Assembly (NCBI GenBank): GCA_947629175.1
Contig: CANRCT010000021.1
Span: forward strand, 1 to 55,251
Direction: 5' to 3'
Source of the DNA: an uncultured Muribaculaceae bacterium
Lineage (GTDB): Bacteria > Bacteroidota > Bacteroidia > Bacteroidales > Muribaculaceae
Length of the DNA stretch: 55,251 nucleotides
Position 1 is the first letter of the stretch. Every line of letters begins with the position of its first letter. The notes beneath the pieces are model-generated. The model ran no database searches. It saw nothing but the letters and a program-made list of their open reading frames with translations, and was not told the DNA's origin. Below are positions 1 through 9,490 of the stretch, piece by piece. The translations under genes and the position numbers were made by a program.

Positions 1-89
1 TTTAGGGCGGCTGGCATGCTCCAAGCGTTGTATATATATGAATTTTAACGGTTAACACGGAAATTAACTAAGTATTGTTGTAGCCGTGT

Positions 90-120
90 TTTGCAAATTG
101 CCTAATAATTCGTACCTTTG
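90..120 (+). promoter_or_regulatory. Bacteroidota-type promoter for the glycogen operon
   Basis: TTTG at 90-93 and TACCTTTG at 113-120 match the -33 (TTTG) and -7 (TAnnTTTG) consensus of Bacteroidota primary sigma promoters, with 19 bases between them. The glycogen synthase ATG follows at 151, giving a short A-rich leader. This is the best two-part promoter match in the window. Confidence 0.8.
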
Positions 121-150
121 CCCTCCGATTAAATCACATTTGAGAAAGAA

Positions 151-1818
151 ATGGAACAACCAGCAGTAGCACTCGACCTGCTTATAGAGACCAGTTGGGA
201 AGTCTGCAACAAGATCGGAGGCATATATACTGTGCTCTCCACCAAGGCTGACACACTCCATAAGCTATATAAGGACAAGGTGATTTTTATCGGACCCGAC
301 GTGTGGTCTGAGCAGAATCCTTCGCCGTACTTTATCGAATCGCCTGCAGTGTTAAAGGGATGGATGTCATCGGCTGAATTGCCTTATGGTATCAAGGTGA
401 GGGCCGGCCGATGGGATGTACCCGGAAAACCGATGGTGGTGCTTGTGAAATTTGATACGATGTATGCCCATAACGATGAGCTTTTCGGAGAGATGTGGCA
501 ACGTTTCGGGGTCGATTCCCTGCATGCATATGGCGACTATGGCGAGGCATGCGCTTTTTCGCATGCGGCCGGAATCGTGATCGAATCACTCTGCAGCTAT
601 TACAAGGTCACTTCCAGATCCCACAAAAACGTCATAGCTCATTTCGATGAGTGGACCACAGGCATGGGCCTCCTCTATGTCAAATGGAAGTTGCCCCAGG
701 TCGCAACGGTGTTTACCACACATGCTACCAGCATAGGCCGCAGCATATGCGGAAACGGGAAACCACTCTACGGACAGCTCCACAATTACAACGGCGACCA
801 GATGGCCCGCGAACTCAACATGGAGGCGAAACACTCTCTTGAGAAAACGGCAGCCCATCAGGCCGATTGTTTTACTACTGTCAGCGAGATTACCGCAATA
901 GAATGCGAGCAACTGCTTGACTTGCGTCCGCAGGTAGTGACTCCAAATGGTTTCGAGCAGAATTTCGTTCCGCCGAAAAGCCGGTTCAGAAAGGAGCGCC
1001 AGTCGGCCCGCAATCTTCTGCTTGAAGTCGCTTCATCTCTCATAGGCCGCGAGCTTCCCTCCCATGCCATGATAGTGGCCACATCGGGGCGCTGTGAATA
1101 CCGCAACAAGGGCATAGATGTATATCTCGATGCGGTGGAAGCTCTCGGGCGTCGCAACCCTCGCCGGGAAACTCTTGCGTTCGTCATGGTGCCGGCTTGG
1201 TCGAAAGCAGCCCGCGAAGACCTTGTAAGAGCCATGGAGGAGGGTCATGAAGGCTGGCATCGCCTTCCTGATCCCGTCATCACGCATACGCTCAACAATC
1301 TGGACAGCGATCCCATCATCAACCGCATCCACGCGATCGGTTTCAGCAACTCGGCCGAGAGCCATGTCAACGTCATATATGTGCCATGCTATCTGAATGG
1401 CGCCGACGGCATTTTCGATGCATCCTACTATGATCTTCTCATCGGCATGGACGCTACGGTTTTCCCGTCGTACTACGAGCCTTGGGGCTACACTCCTCTT
1501 GAAAGCATAGCTTTCGGAGTGCCCACGGTGACGACATCTCTTTCGGGCTTCGGCCAATGGATCCTGTCGACTACCGACAATCAGTTCGATTCATGCGGCG
1601 TCAACGTAGTCGGACGAGGCGACTACAACTATTCCGACGTAGTCGACAATATAGCGCGTACTCTCTCCTATCTGAATGACTGCGACGAAGAGGAGACCGC
1701 CAAAATATCTTCTGCGGCCATGCACACGGCTACCCGTGCTGCCTGGAGCTATTTCATAGCATATTATATCGATGCGTTCGAGATCGCTCTCGCCAACCGC
1801 AACACCAACAGAAAATAA
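151..1818 (+). CDS. glycogen synthase, GT3 (eukaryote-like) family
   Basis: Transfers glucosyl units from a nucleotide sugar to the non-reducing end of glycogen in the cytoplasm. The N-terminus carries TSWEVCNKIGGIYTVL, which matches the start of animal and fungal Gys proteins rather than bacterial GlgA (GT5). FTTHATSIGR (about residue 188) and YYEPWGYTPLES (about 444) followed by TTSLSGFG are the GT3 nucleotide-sugar site, including the Glu residues of the catalytic loop. At 555 aa it lacks the long regulatory tails of animal Gys1, as usual for Bacteroidetes members. The ATG at 151 is the first after the promoter at 90-120. The phosphorylase gene follows after 38 bases, so synthesis and breakdown are probably co-transcribed. 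Donor preference (UDP- or ADP-glucose) cannot be read from sequence. Confidence 0.93.
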   Translation: MEQPAVALDLLIETSWEVCNKIGGIYTVLSTKADTLHKLYKDKVIFIGPDVWSEQNPSPYFIESPAVLKGWMSSAELPYGIKVRAGRWDVPGKPMVVLVKFDTMYAHNDELFGEMWQRFGVDSLHAYGDYGEACAFSHAAGIVIESLCSYYKVTSRSHKNVIAHFDEWTTGMGLLYVKWKLPQVATVFTTHATSIGRSICGNGKPLYGQLHNYNGDQMARELNMEAKHSLEKTAAHQADCFTTVSEITAIECEQLLDLRPQVVTPNGFEQNFVPPKSRFRKERQSARNLLLEVASSLIGRELPSHAMIVATSGRCEYRNKGIDVYLDAVEALGRRNPRRETLAFVMVPAWSKAAREDLVRAMEEGHEGWHRLPDPVITHTLNNLDSDPIINRIHAIGFSNSAESHVNVIYVPCYLNGADGIFDASYYDLLIGMDATVFPSYYEPWGYTPLESIAFGVPTVTTSLSGFGQWILSTTDNQFDSCGVNVVGRGDYNYSDVVDNIARTLSYLNDCDEEETAKISSAAMHTATRAAWSYFIAYYIDAFEIALANRNTNRK

Positions 1819-1856
1819 GAAAACAAAACATACCTAATCACAATTTTTATCAACGT

Positions 1857-4412
1857 ATGAAAATACAGGTAAGCAACTCCAACGCCCCCCTGTGGCACGA
1901 GGCTACCGTCAGCGCAGATCTTCCTGCCAAGCTGAAGCCTCTCGAAGTCATTGCCAAAAACCTATGGTGGGTCTGGAACAGCGATGCTAAGAACCTTTTC
2001 CGCGACATCAATCCCGACATGTGGAGAGCAACCGGTGAAAACCCCGTGATGCTCCTGCAGCGCCTCTCTTCCGAGCGTCTTGAAGAGATGCTCAAGAATC
2101 CTGAAATGATGGGACGTATCGAGCGCGTCTACAAGAGCTTCAACGACTATATGTCGAAGCCCATGCGTAAAGATATCCCGTCGGTATCATATTTCTCGAT
2201 GGAATATGGTCTGTGCAACTGCCTCAAGATCTATTCCGGCGGTCTCGGCGTCCTTGCCGGCGACTATATCAAAGAGGCTTCCGACAGCCGTGTCGACATG
2301 ACGGCAGTCGGCTTCCTCTACCGTTATGGTTATTTCACCCAGACGCTTTCAGTCGACGGTCAGCAGATAGCCAACTATGAGCCTCAGAATTTCAACCAGC
2401 TCCCCATCGAGCAGGTGACTGACTCCGAAGGCAAGCCGATGATTCTTGAGGTGCCGTATCCGGGCCGTATAGTCTACTCGCACATCTGGCGCGTCAACGT
2501 AGGCCGTATGAAGCTCTACCTCATGGATACCGATTTCGACCTCAACAGCGAATATGACCGTTCGATCACTCACCAGCTTTACGGAGGCGACTGGGAGAAC
2601 CGTATCAAGCAGGAGTATCTCCTTGGCATAGGCGGCATGCTCATGCTCAAGAAGCTCGGCGTTAACTCGGATCTCTATCACTGCAACGAGGGCCATGCCG
2701 CTCTTCTCAATCTGCAGCGTCTGGTCGACTACGTTCAGGAAAAGGGTCTTGATTTCAATACCGCTCTGGAAATTGTGCGCTCCACTTCGCTCTATACCGT
2801 CCATACACCCGTGCCTGCCGGCCACGATTATTTCGACGAAGGCCTTTTCGACAAATATATGGGCGAATTCCCTGCCAAGCTGGGAATATCCTGGGCCGAC
2901 CTGATGAACATGGGCCGTGAGAATCCTGATACCAACGAACGATTCTCCATGAGCGTGTTCGCACTCAACACATGTCAGGAAGCCAACGGTGTCAGCTGGC
3001 TCCACGGAGAGGTGTCAAAGAAAATGTTCGCTGGCATCTGGAAGGGATATTCCTGGGAGGAGAGCCATGTCGGCTACGTCACCAACGGTGTCCACATGCC
3101 CACATGGGCCGCATCGGAATGGAAAGCATTCTATGCCGACCGTCTGGGCGAGCAGATGTTTGAGCATCAGAGTGATCCCAAAGCATGGGAAGGCATCTTC
3201 AATGTCAGCGACGAGGACATCTGGGAGATGCGCATGCGCATGAAGAACAAGTTCATCAACTTCGTAAAGCGCGACTTCAAGGCCAAATGGCTGGCCAATC
3301 AGGGTGATCCTTCGGCTGTAATGAGCATTGTGGATAAGATCAACCCCAATGCGCTGATCATCGGTTTCGCTCGCCGCTTCGCCACATACAAGCGCGCTCA
3401 TCTGCTCTTCACCGATCTCGACCGTCTGGCCAAGATTGTCAACAACGAGCGTTTCCCCGTTCAGTTTGTGTTCTCAGGCAAGGCTCATCCGGCCGACGGA
3501 GCAGGACAGGGCCTGATCAAGCGTATCATGGAGATCTCGCGTATGCCGCAGTTCCTTGGCAAGATCATCTTCCTGGAGGACTACAACATGATCGTGGCCA
3601 AGCGTCTTGTGACCGGTGTGGATATATGGCTCAACACCCCGACACGTCCTCTGGAGGCCTCCGGTACATCCGGTGAAAAAGCCGAGATGAACGGCGTGCT
3701 CAATTTCTCCGTGCTCGACGGATGGTGGTATGAAGGCTACAAGTTCGATGAGAAAGCCGGATGGGCTCTTACCGACCGCCGTACATTCACCGATCAGGCA
3801 CAGCAGGACAAGCTCGACGCAGCCACAATCTACTCTATGCTTGAGAATGAGATCGTGCCTCTCTACTTTGAGAAGAACTCCAAGGGTTATTCGCCCAAAT
3901 GGATCCAGTATATCAAGGGTTCGATAGGTCATATCGCTCCCCACTTCACGATGACCCGCATGATCAACGACTACATCGAGCGGTTCTACGAGCCTGAAAA
4001 GAAGCGTTCATCCGCTCTTAAGGCCGATGACTTCAAGCTCGCCAAGGAGATCGTGGCTTGGAAAGAGAGCGTTGTGGAGAAGTGGGACGGCATCAATGTC
4101 ATTTCTCTTGATGTCAAGGAGGCCAATCCCAACCTCACAGGAGAGAAGCTCAACGTGACCGCCGTGATCGACACCAACGGTATCGGCAAGGATCTCGGTC
4201 TGGAGTATGTGTCGTATCGCGTTGAAGACGGCGTTGAACACCTCTACGAGACAAAGCCTTTCAAGGTGACAAAGACCGACGGAAACATCCTGACATATCA
4301 TCTCGACGAGAAGGTACGCGATACAGGCGTGTTCCGCTACGGATTCCGTCTCTATCCCGTCAATCCCAATCTGGCGCATCGTCAGGACTTCGCCTACGTG
4401 CGTTGGATCTGA
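1857..4412 (+). CDS. glgP: alpha-glucan (glycogen) phosphorylase, GT35
   Basis: Releases glucose 1-phosphate from glycogen or maltodextrin using pyridoxal phosphate. At 851 aa it belongs to the divergent alpha-glucan phosphorylase branch common in Bacteroidetes and archaea rather than the E. coli GlgP/MalP branch. The phosphate/PLP region EASGTSGEKAEMNGVLNFS (about residues 599-617) keeps the PLP lysine. FSMEYGL near the N-terminus and YHCNEGHAALL near residue 277 are typical of this branch. It lies 38 bases after the GT3 synthase, so it is likely operonic. A hairpin follows at 4454-4489. No branching or debranching enzyme is nearby. Confidence 0.93.
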   Translation: MKIQVSNSNAPLWHEATVSADLPAKLKPLEVIAKNLWWVWNSDAKNLFRDINPDMWRATGENPVMLLQRLSSERLEEMLKNPEMMGRIERVYKSFNDYMSKPMRKDIPSVSYFSMEYGLCNCLKIYSGGLGVLAGDYIKEASDSRVDMTAVGFLYRYGYFTQTLSVDGQQIANYEPQNFNQLPIEQVTDSEGKPMILEVPYPGRIVYSHIWRVNVGRMKLYLMDTDFDLNSEYDRSITHQLYGGDWENRIKQEYLLGIGGMLMLKKLGVNSDLYHCNEGHAALLNLQRLVDYVQEKGLDFNTALEIVRSTSLYTVHTPVPAGHDYFDEGLFDKYMGEFPAKLGISWADLMNMGRENPDTNERFSMSVFALNTCQEANGVSWLHGEVSKKMFAGIWKGYSWEESHVGYVTNGVHMPTWAASEWKAFYADRLGEQMFEHQSDPKAWEGIFNVSDEDIWEMRMRMKNKFINFVKRDFKAKWLANQGDPSAVMSIVDKINPNALIIGFARRFATYKRAHLLFTDLDRLAKIVNNERFPVQFVFSGKAHPADGAGQGLIKRIMEISRMPQFLGKIIFLEDYNMIVAKRLVTGVDIWLNTPTRPLEASGTSGEKAEMNGVLNFSVLDGWWYEGYKFDEKAGWALTDRRTFTDQAQQDKLDAATIYSMLENEIVPLYFEKNSKGYSPKWIQYIKGSIGHIAPHFTMTRMINDYIERFYEPEKKRSSALKADDFKLAKEIVAWKESVVEKWDGINVISLDVKEANPNLTGEKLNVTAVIDTNGIGKDLGLEYVSYRVEDGVEHLYETKPFKVTKTDGNILTYHLDEKVRDTGVFRYGFRLYPVNPNLAHRQDFAYVRWI

Positions 4413-4453
4413 TGACGGAGTGACCGGAAATAATCCGCGTAAAAATAGACCCG

Positions 4454-4489
4454 GGTCGGCTGCAAGGAATCTTTTTCCGGCAGCCGACC
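4454..4489 (+). terminator. perfect 10-bp hairpin after glgP
   Basis: GGTCGGCTGC (4454-4463) pairs perfectly with GCAGCCGACC (4480-4489) around a 16-base loop, 42 bases after the glgP stop. There is no T-run directly after the stem, so it is a probable 3' end or RNA-stabilising hairpin rather than a textbook intrinsic terminator. Confidence 0.5.
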
Positions 4490-4575
4490 TGTCGTTTACC
4501 GGACGTTTTGCATGCCTGAGGGCGTATTTCATACAAAAAACCCGATGGCTGCGGCCTCATAGGGGAAATTTTTAG

Positions 4576-4583
4576 TAATTTTG
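4576..4583 (+). promoter_or_regulatory. -7 element TAATTTTG for the ftsY operon
   Basis: A perfect TAnnTTTG element lies 26 bases before the ftsY ATG. No good TTTG -33 box is seen at the expected distance. It should drive the six-gene ftsY to MBOAT run. Confidence 0.6.
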
Positions 4584-4609
4584 CTACAAATAATTACGGA
4601 ACTCACAAA

Positions 4610-5575
4610 ATGGGATTTTTCGATCTTTTTTCAAAAAACAAGAAAGAGACACTCGACAAGGGTCTTGAACGGACCAAACAGGGCGTTTTTTCAAAAATAG
4701 CCAAGGCGATAGCCGGCAAAAAAAACATCGATGACGATTTTCTCGACGAACTTGAGGAGATTTTTGTTACCTCCGATGTCGGTGTTGACACAACGTTGCG
4801 CATCATAGAGCGTCTGCAGGCTCGGGTGAAACGCGACGGGTATGTGGGCACCGGTGAGCTCAATCGTCTTCTGTGTGAAGAAATAGAGGGACTGCTTGCC
4901 GACAAACCCGACAATGCCTCGACTGATGATTTCCGTCTGCCGGCTAATGCCCCGAAACCCTACGTCATAATGGTCGTAGGAGTTAACGGCGCGGGCAAGA
5001 CCACGACCATAGGCAAATTGGCCGCCCAGTATAAGGCTGCGGGGTACAATGTCATGCTTGGTGCAGCCGACACGTTCCGTGCAGCGGCTGTGGAGCAGCT
5101 TGAAGAATGGGCGAAGAGAGCCGATGTGCCTATCGTCAAGCAGAAAATCGGAGCTGATCCGGCTTCTGTAGCGTTCGATACTCTCCAGAGCGCCAAGGCA
5201 AGAGGTGATATAGATGTGGTGATTATTGACACCGCAGGACGCCTCCATAACAAGAAGGCTCTGATGGATGAACTTACGAAGATACGCAACGTGATGCGCA
5301 AGGTAGTGGATACGGCTCCTGACGAAGTGCTGCTTGTACTTGACGGAAGTACCGGTCAGAACGCCTATGAGCAGGCGCGTCGGTTTGCAGAAGCCACGGA
5401 TGTGACCGGGCTTGTCGTGACTAAACTTGACGGCACGGCAAAAGGTGGAGTGGTGATCGGTATATCTGAAAGCATGCAGATACCCGTAAGATACATCGGG
5501 CTGGGAGAAGGCATAGCCGATCTGCAGGTATTCCACAAGAAAGAGTTCGTGCAATCTTTATTCGGGGCTAAATGA
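4610..5575 (+). CDS. ftsY: signal recognition particle receptor FtsY
   Basis: GTPase that docks SRP-bound ribosomes at the SecYEG translocon. It has the NG domain only (321 aa), without the long acidic A domain of E. coli FtsY; an amphipathic basic start (MGFFDLFSKNKKE) probably contacts the membrane. GTPase motifs are intact: [14 protein letters not shown] (P-loop, about residue 124), DTAGRLHNK (G3) and TKLDGTAKGG (G4), with GLGEGIADLQVF at the C-terminus. The stop overlaps the rimO start by 4 nt (ATGA), implying translational coupling. Confidence 0.97.
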   Translation: MGFFDLFSKNKKETLDKGLERTKQGVFSKIAKAIAGKKNIDDDFLDELEEIFVTSDVGVDTTLRIIERLQARVKRDGYVGTGELNRLLCEEIEGLLADKPDNASTDDFRLPANAPKPYVIMVVGVNGAGKTTTIGKLAAQYKAAGYNVMLGAADTFRAAAVEQLEEWAKRADVPIVKQKIGADPASVAFDTLQSAKARGDIDVVIIDTAGRLHNKKALMDELTKIRNVMRKVVDTAPDEVLLVLDGSTGQNAYEQARRFAEATDVTGLVVTKLDGTAKGGVVIGISESMQIPVRYIGLGEGIADLQVFHKKEFVQSLFGAK

Positions 5576-6873
5576 AGCGGCAGCGGGTGTGCCTTTACAC
5601 GCTCGGATGCTCGAAGAATCTTGTAGATTCGGAGCGTGTGCTTAAAAGGCTCGAAGATGCAGGTTTCGAAGCCGTCCATGAGCCCGCGGCGACTGCGAAA
5701 GGCGATATCGTGATCGTCAACACATGTGGATTTATAGGTGATGCCAAGGAGGAATCCGTAAATACTATACTTGAATTTGCCGATCTGCGTTCGAAGGGAG
5801 AGATCGCAGGCCTGAACGTCATGGGCTGCCTCTCACAGAGATATCGCGAAGAGCTCCGCAAAGAGATCCCGGAGGTCGACCGATGGTATGGAAAGACCGA
5901 CTGGGACGGCTTAACCGCCGACCTTGCATGCCATGCTTCAGTCACGGAAGTTTATGACCGCAAAGTGACCACTCCATCTCATCATGCTTATCTTAAGATC
6001 TCCGAGGGATGCAACCGTTTCTGCGCATTCTGTGCCATACCCCTGATTACAGGGCGGCATCGTTCCCGCAGCATTGAGGAAATCGAAGCGGAGGTCAGAA
6101 TGCTCACACGGCGTGGAGTGAGGGAGTTCAATGTGATAGCACAGGATCTTTCGGCCTACGGCACAGATCTGCCGGGTTCCGGAAGCCGTCTGGCAGAGCT
6201 GATATCCCGTCTTTCCGACATAAAAGGAGTCGACTGGCTGCGTCTGCATTACGCCTATCCGGCCGACTTTCCTACTGACATACTCGACGTAATGTCGCAG
6301 CGGCCCAACGTGTGCAATTATCTCGACATAGCTTTACAGCACATATCTGATCCGGTACTTAAGGCTATGCGTCGACATATCACCCGGAGGCAGACTATCG
6401 ATCTGCTTGACGAGATTCGCGCGCGAGTGCCGGGCATACATCTGCGCACTACTCTCATGACCGGTTTTCCGGGAGAAACCGAAGAGCAATTTGATGAACT
6501 GATGGAGTTTGTGGCCGCGCAGCGGTTTGAGCGGATGGGAGCCTTCGCATATTGTGAGGAAGAGGGCACCTATTCGGCACTGAATTATCCCGACAATGTG
6601 CCTGCGGATGTCAAGCAGGAGCGTCTTGACCGTCTCATGGCGTTGCAGGAACAGATTTCTCAGGAGATACAGAATGAAAAAATCGGCCGGACGCTGCGCG
6701 TCATGATCGATCGTGAGGAGCCGGATTATTTTGTAGGGCGCACGGAGTGGGATTCACCCGAGGTGGATCCTGAGGTGCTTATCGCCAAGCATCCCTCTCT
6801 GCATCCCGGGGAATTCGCATCCGTGGAAATAACGGGCGCGCTTCCATATGAACTCATGGCTAAAGTGAAATGA
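5572..6873 (+). CDS. rimO: ribosomal protein uS12 methylthiotransferase RimO
   Basis: Radical-SAM enzyme that adds a methylthio group to the conserved aspartate of ribosomal protein S12. The N-terminal UPF0004 domain carries LGCSKNLVDSE (about residues 11-21) and further cluster-binding cysteines. The radical-SAM motif is CNRFCAFC (CxxxCxxC, about 147-154), and a C-terminal TRAM domain begins near residue 370. The 433 aa length is normal, and the specific start LGCSKN plus CNRFCAFCAIP separates RimO from MiaB. It overlaps ftsY upstream and menF downstream by 4 nt each (ATGA). Confidence 0.95.
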   Translation: MKRQRVCLYTLGCSKNLVDSERVLKRLEDAGFEAVHEPAATAKGDIVIVNTCGFIGDAKEESVNTILEFADLRSKGEIAGLNVMGCLSQRYREELRKEIPEVDRWYGKTDWDGLTADLACHASVTEVYDRKVTTPSHHAYLKISEGCNRFCAFCAIPLITGRHRSRSIEEIEAEVRMLTRRGVREFNVIAQDLSAYGTDLPGSGSRLAELISRLSDIKGVDWLRLHYAYPADFPTDILDVMSQRPNVCNYLDIALQHISDPVLKAMRRHITRRQTIDLLDEIRARVPGIHLRTTLMTGFPGETEEQFDELMEFVAAQRFERMGAFAYCEEEGTYSALNYPDNVPADVKQERLDRLMALQEQISQEIQNEKIGRTLRVMIDREEPDYFVGRTEWDSPEVDPEVLIAKHPSLHPGEFASVEITGALPYELMAKVK

Positions 6874-8024
6874 CCATATCCGAGGATCATATCAAGGCGG
6901 CAGCGGTCTGCATCGCAAACCGCATACCTTTTAGCTTGGTTATCAAGCCCGGTGATGACAGTTCGACGTTCTTTGCCACAAAGTCGGACGGTGAAGCGGC
7001 GTTGAACAGCGAAAGGAACCGTTTCAAGCCCGGTTTTTTTGCGTCATTCTTCGGCGACTCTCCGTCTGAAGCCGTCTATATTCCCGCAGACCTTGGGGCA
7101 GAGGAGATTCTTGATCCGTCGTTTGCGGGGTCATGTGCGCCGATGCCGGCTTCGGAGATGACAGCGGTGGATCAGTCCACCGATTTCATGAAATATTGCA
7201 GTTCATTGCGGTCATTGATAGGATCACTGAAAAAAAATCGGGGCAAGACCGTCATATCCAGAATTATCGCTGTCCGATCGACGGCTCAGCCTCTTGATGT
7301 TTTTACCCGTTACGTATCCCAAGTATCCGAAAGCACATTCCGCTTCATCTTCTATACTCCGGCTACAGGGATATGGATCGGAGCGAGTCCTGAACTGCTC
7401 CTCAGTCACGAATATGGTTCCGGACGTTATTCTACCATCTCTCTCGCAGGCACACGCAGATGCTATGAAGGGGAGTGGGATGCGAAAAATCAGGCAGAAC
7501 ATGATTTTGTCACCGACTATATTGATTTTCACTTCCGTAACCATGGTCTGGATGTGGATATACAGTCGTCGGTGCCGGTAGTTTTCGGCAGCATTGAGCA
7601 TCTTTGTGAGAAGATCGAAGGGAGAGGTGAGACCGATCCGATAAGTCTGCTTGATGATCTCAATCCTACACCGGCATTATGCGGATTTCCTGTGGAACAG
7701 GCATTTACAAATATTCTCATGTATGAGATGCACGACCGCAAATGCTACGGCGGAATGCTGGGTGTGGCCGATGACAATGGTTTCTCAGCTTATGTGAATC
7801 TGCGCAGCTGTCTGGCAGTTCGTGATGCGGACGGCTCCTGCGTTTACGATTTGTTCGCAGGCGGCGGTATAACCGCCGAATCGGATCCCTTGATGGAATG
7901 GAATGAGGCGGCGGCTAAGGCCTCTATGCTTTATAGCTCGATCAACGGCGGGAAGACTTGCGGATCAGGCACGCTCTCATTTTCAAGTTATGATGAGGCT
8001 TTCACTTCAGCAGTCAGCAAATGA
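6870..8024 (+). CDS. menF: isochorismate synthase (menaquinone branch)
   Basis: Converts chorismate to isochorismate, the first step of menaquinone synthesis. The C-terminal chorismate-binding domain is clear: PTPALCGFPVEQA, then ERR-like YGGMLG, and FAGGGITAESDPLMEWNEAA near the end, the Mg/chorismate signature of the MenF/EntC family. A siderophore role is unlikely because menDBCE lies 7.4 kb downstream and no NRPS is present. It is coupled by 4-nt overlaps to rimO upstream and to an SGNH protein downstream, and is cut off from menD by the O-acylation genes and nrdDG, an unusual arrangement. Confidence 0.9.
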   Translation: MTISEDHIKAAAVCIANRIPFSLVIKPGDDSSTFFATKSDGEAALNSERNRFKPGFFASFFGDSPSEAVYIPADLGAEEILDPSFAGSCAPMPASEMTAVDQSTDFMKYCSSLRSLIGSLKKNRGKTVISRIIAVRSTAQPLDVFTRYVSQVSESTFRFIFYTPATGIWIGASPELLLSHEYGSGRYSTISLAGTRRCYEGEWDAKNQAEHDFVTDYIDFHFRNHGLDVDIQSSVPVVFGSIEHLCEKIEGRGETDPISLLDDLNPTPALCGFPVEQAFTNILMYEMHDRKCYGGMLGVADDNGFSAYVNLRSCLAVRDADGSCVYDLFAGGGITAESDPLMEWNEAAAKASMLYSSINGGKTCGSGTLSFSSYDEAFTSAVSK

Positions 8025-9490
8025 AAGGCAATCAGGATGACCCGGCGCAATGGCGCGTGGCATGCGCTGTAATAATGGCAGTAGGTCTGGTAGCATTGAT
8101 TTCGGTACTCCCGTTAAAGAATCTCACCGGAGGTCGCTTTTCAGATTTCAATCTGCTTGCAGATGTAGTGAAGACTGTCGATTCACTGGAGCATGCTGAT
8201 ACAATAGACGTGCTTCACGACAACAATATCGATCCGCTGCTGCGCAAGGCTATTGCGGAAAGCCGCCAGTCCATCGCAGCGACTCCTGATTCCATGTCTG
8301 TCATAACTGCAGGCATGGAGAGCAATGATTCATCGTACGCTGACAGCCGGGATACCGTCAATGTCATTCCGGAAGCGGCGCCGTCGGTCAGAAATGATGA
8401 CGGTATAGTTGCCATCGAGGATTATACTGCCACGGGAGAGGGATTGCGGAATATGCGCGAGGCCCTGTTGTCAGGGAGACTTGTCAGGATCGCGGTAGTA
8501 GGCGACAGTTATATCGAGGGTGATATTTTCACTCAGGATCTGCGTGAACGCCTCCAGGATCGTTTCGGCGGCCAAGGAGTGGGATATGTCGGCATGCATA
8601 CTGATTTCCCGGGATTCAGGCGGTCGGTAAGACAAGGAGGATCCGGATGGGATACCCACAGACAGGGCGAGAAAGGCACCTCAAGCTCACGCATAGGGCT
8701 GTCACAGCATTATTTCACTCCCGGCGCAGGGGCTACGGCTCTATCCACATTCAAGGGCGATAAGAAGCTCAGGCATGTCGACCAGTGGGAAATCAGCCGT
8801 TTCCTGTTCATAGCTCCCGAGGGCGCCACAGTCACTATGACCGACGGCGACGGAGAGAAACATACTTCGACATACTCACCATCAAACTCCATTCAGACGA
8901 TGGAGATCCATAAACTGACAGGATCTCTTACGCTCTCTACCTCCACTCCTTCGATCATAGGTCTCGGCGTATGGCTCGAATCATTGTCGGGAATATCTGT
9001 CGAATGTATGTCAACCCGCGGTTTTTCAGGCCTGTCACTCGGAAGTCTCAACGTCGGTCTGTGCCGACAGATTGACGGTCTGCTCGGATATGATCTCATA
9101 ATATTGGAATTCGGACTCAATGCAATGTCGGCATCCCAGACCGATTATTCAGTATATTCCAGAGAGATGGTAAAAGTAATACGCCATCTGCGCGAGTGTC
9201 ACCCCTCGGCCTCGATCCTTCTTATGGGAGTTGGCGACCGGGGGCAGAAAAAAAACGGAGAGGTGCATTCGATGGCCACGGTAGGAAATATGATTTCAGC
9301 CCAACGCGATGCCGCACGTCAGGCCGGGTGCCTTTTCTGGGACATAAGAGAGGCTCAGGGAGGCTATGATGCGGTTGTGGAGTGGAGCCGCAAGGGACTG
9401 ATAGGAAAAGATTATACGCATATGTCGCACAAAGGCGGAAAAGTGCTGGCCGAGGAATTTTATAATGCTCTTATGTTATTGCTGCAATGA
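8021..9490 (+). CDS. membrane-anchored SGNH/GDSL hydrolase-like protein (1)
   Basis: A 489-aa protein with one N-terminal transmembrane segment (about residues 9-28, AVIMAVGLVALISVLPL) and a low-complexity linker to about residue 145. The SGNH domain follows: Ser block VVGDSYIEGD (about 163-172), Asn block FGLNAMS (about 364) and a C-terminal DYTHMSHKGG (DxxH). All catalytic triad positions are present, so an active esterase or acetyltransferase facing the periplasm is expected. Its ATG overlaps the menF stop by 4 nt, and its stop overlaps the next SGNH gene by 4 nt. Together with the MBOAT gene two positions on, it probably belongs to a polysaccharide or peptidoglycan O-acylation machine, comparable to AlgJ/AlgX or PatB. 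The substrate is unknown. Confidence 0.75.
   Translation: MKGNQDDPAQWRVACAVIMAVGLVALISVLPLKNLTGGRFSDFNLLADVVKTVDSLEHADTIDVLHDNNIDPLLRKAIAESRQSIAATPDSMSVITAGMESNDSSYADSRDTVNVIPEAAPSVRNDDGIVAIEDYTATGEGLRNMREALLSGRLVRIAVVGDSYIEGDIFTQDLRERLQDRFGGQGVGYVGMHTDFPGFRRSVRQGGSGWDTHRQGEKGTSSSRIGLSQHYFTPGAGATALSTFKGDKKLRHVDQWEISRFLFIAPEGATVTMTDGDGEKHTSTYSPSNSIQTMEIHKLTGSLTLSTSTPSIIGLGVWLESLSGISVECMSTRGFSGLSLGSLNVGLCRQIDGLLGYDLIILEFGLNAMSASQTDYSVYSREMVKVIRHLRECHPSASILLMGVGDRGQKKNGEVHSMATVGNMISAQRDAARQAGCLFWDIREAQGGYDAVVEWSRKGLIGKDYTHMSHKGGKVLAEEFYNALMLLLQ

Noticed and set aside
4691-5554. Long minus-strand open frame (287 codons) opposite ftsY
   Set aside because: Composition matches the reverse of ftsY codons, no family resemblance, and FtsY on the plus strand is unmistakable.
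6870-8024. Siderophore-type isochorismate synthase (EntC)
   Set aside because: No enterobactin-like NRPS or transport genes; menDBCE nearby favours menaquinone.
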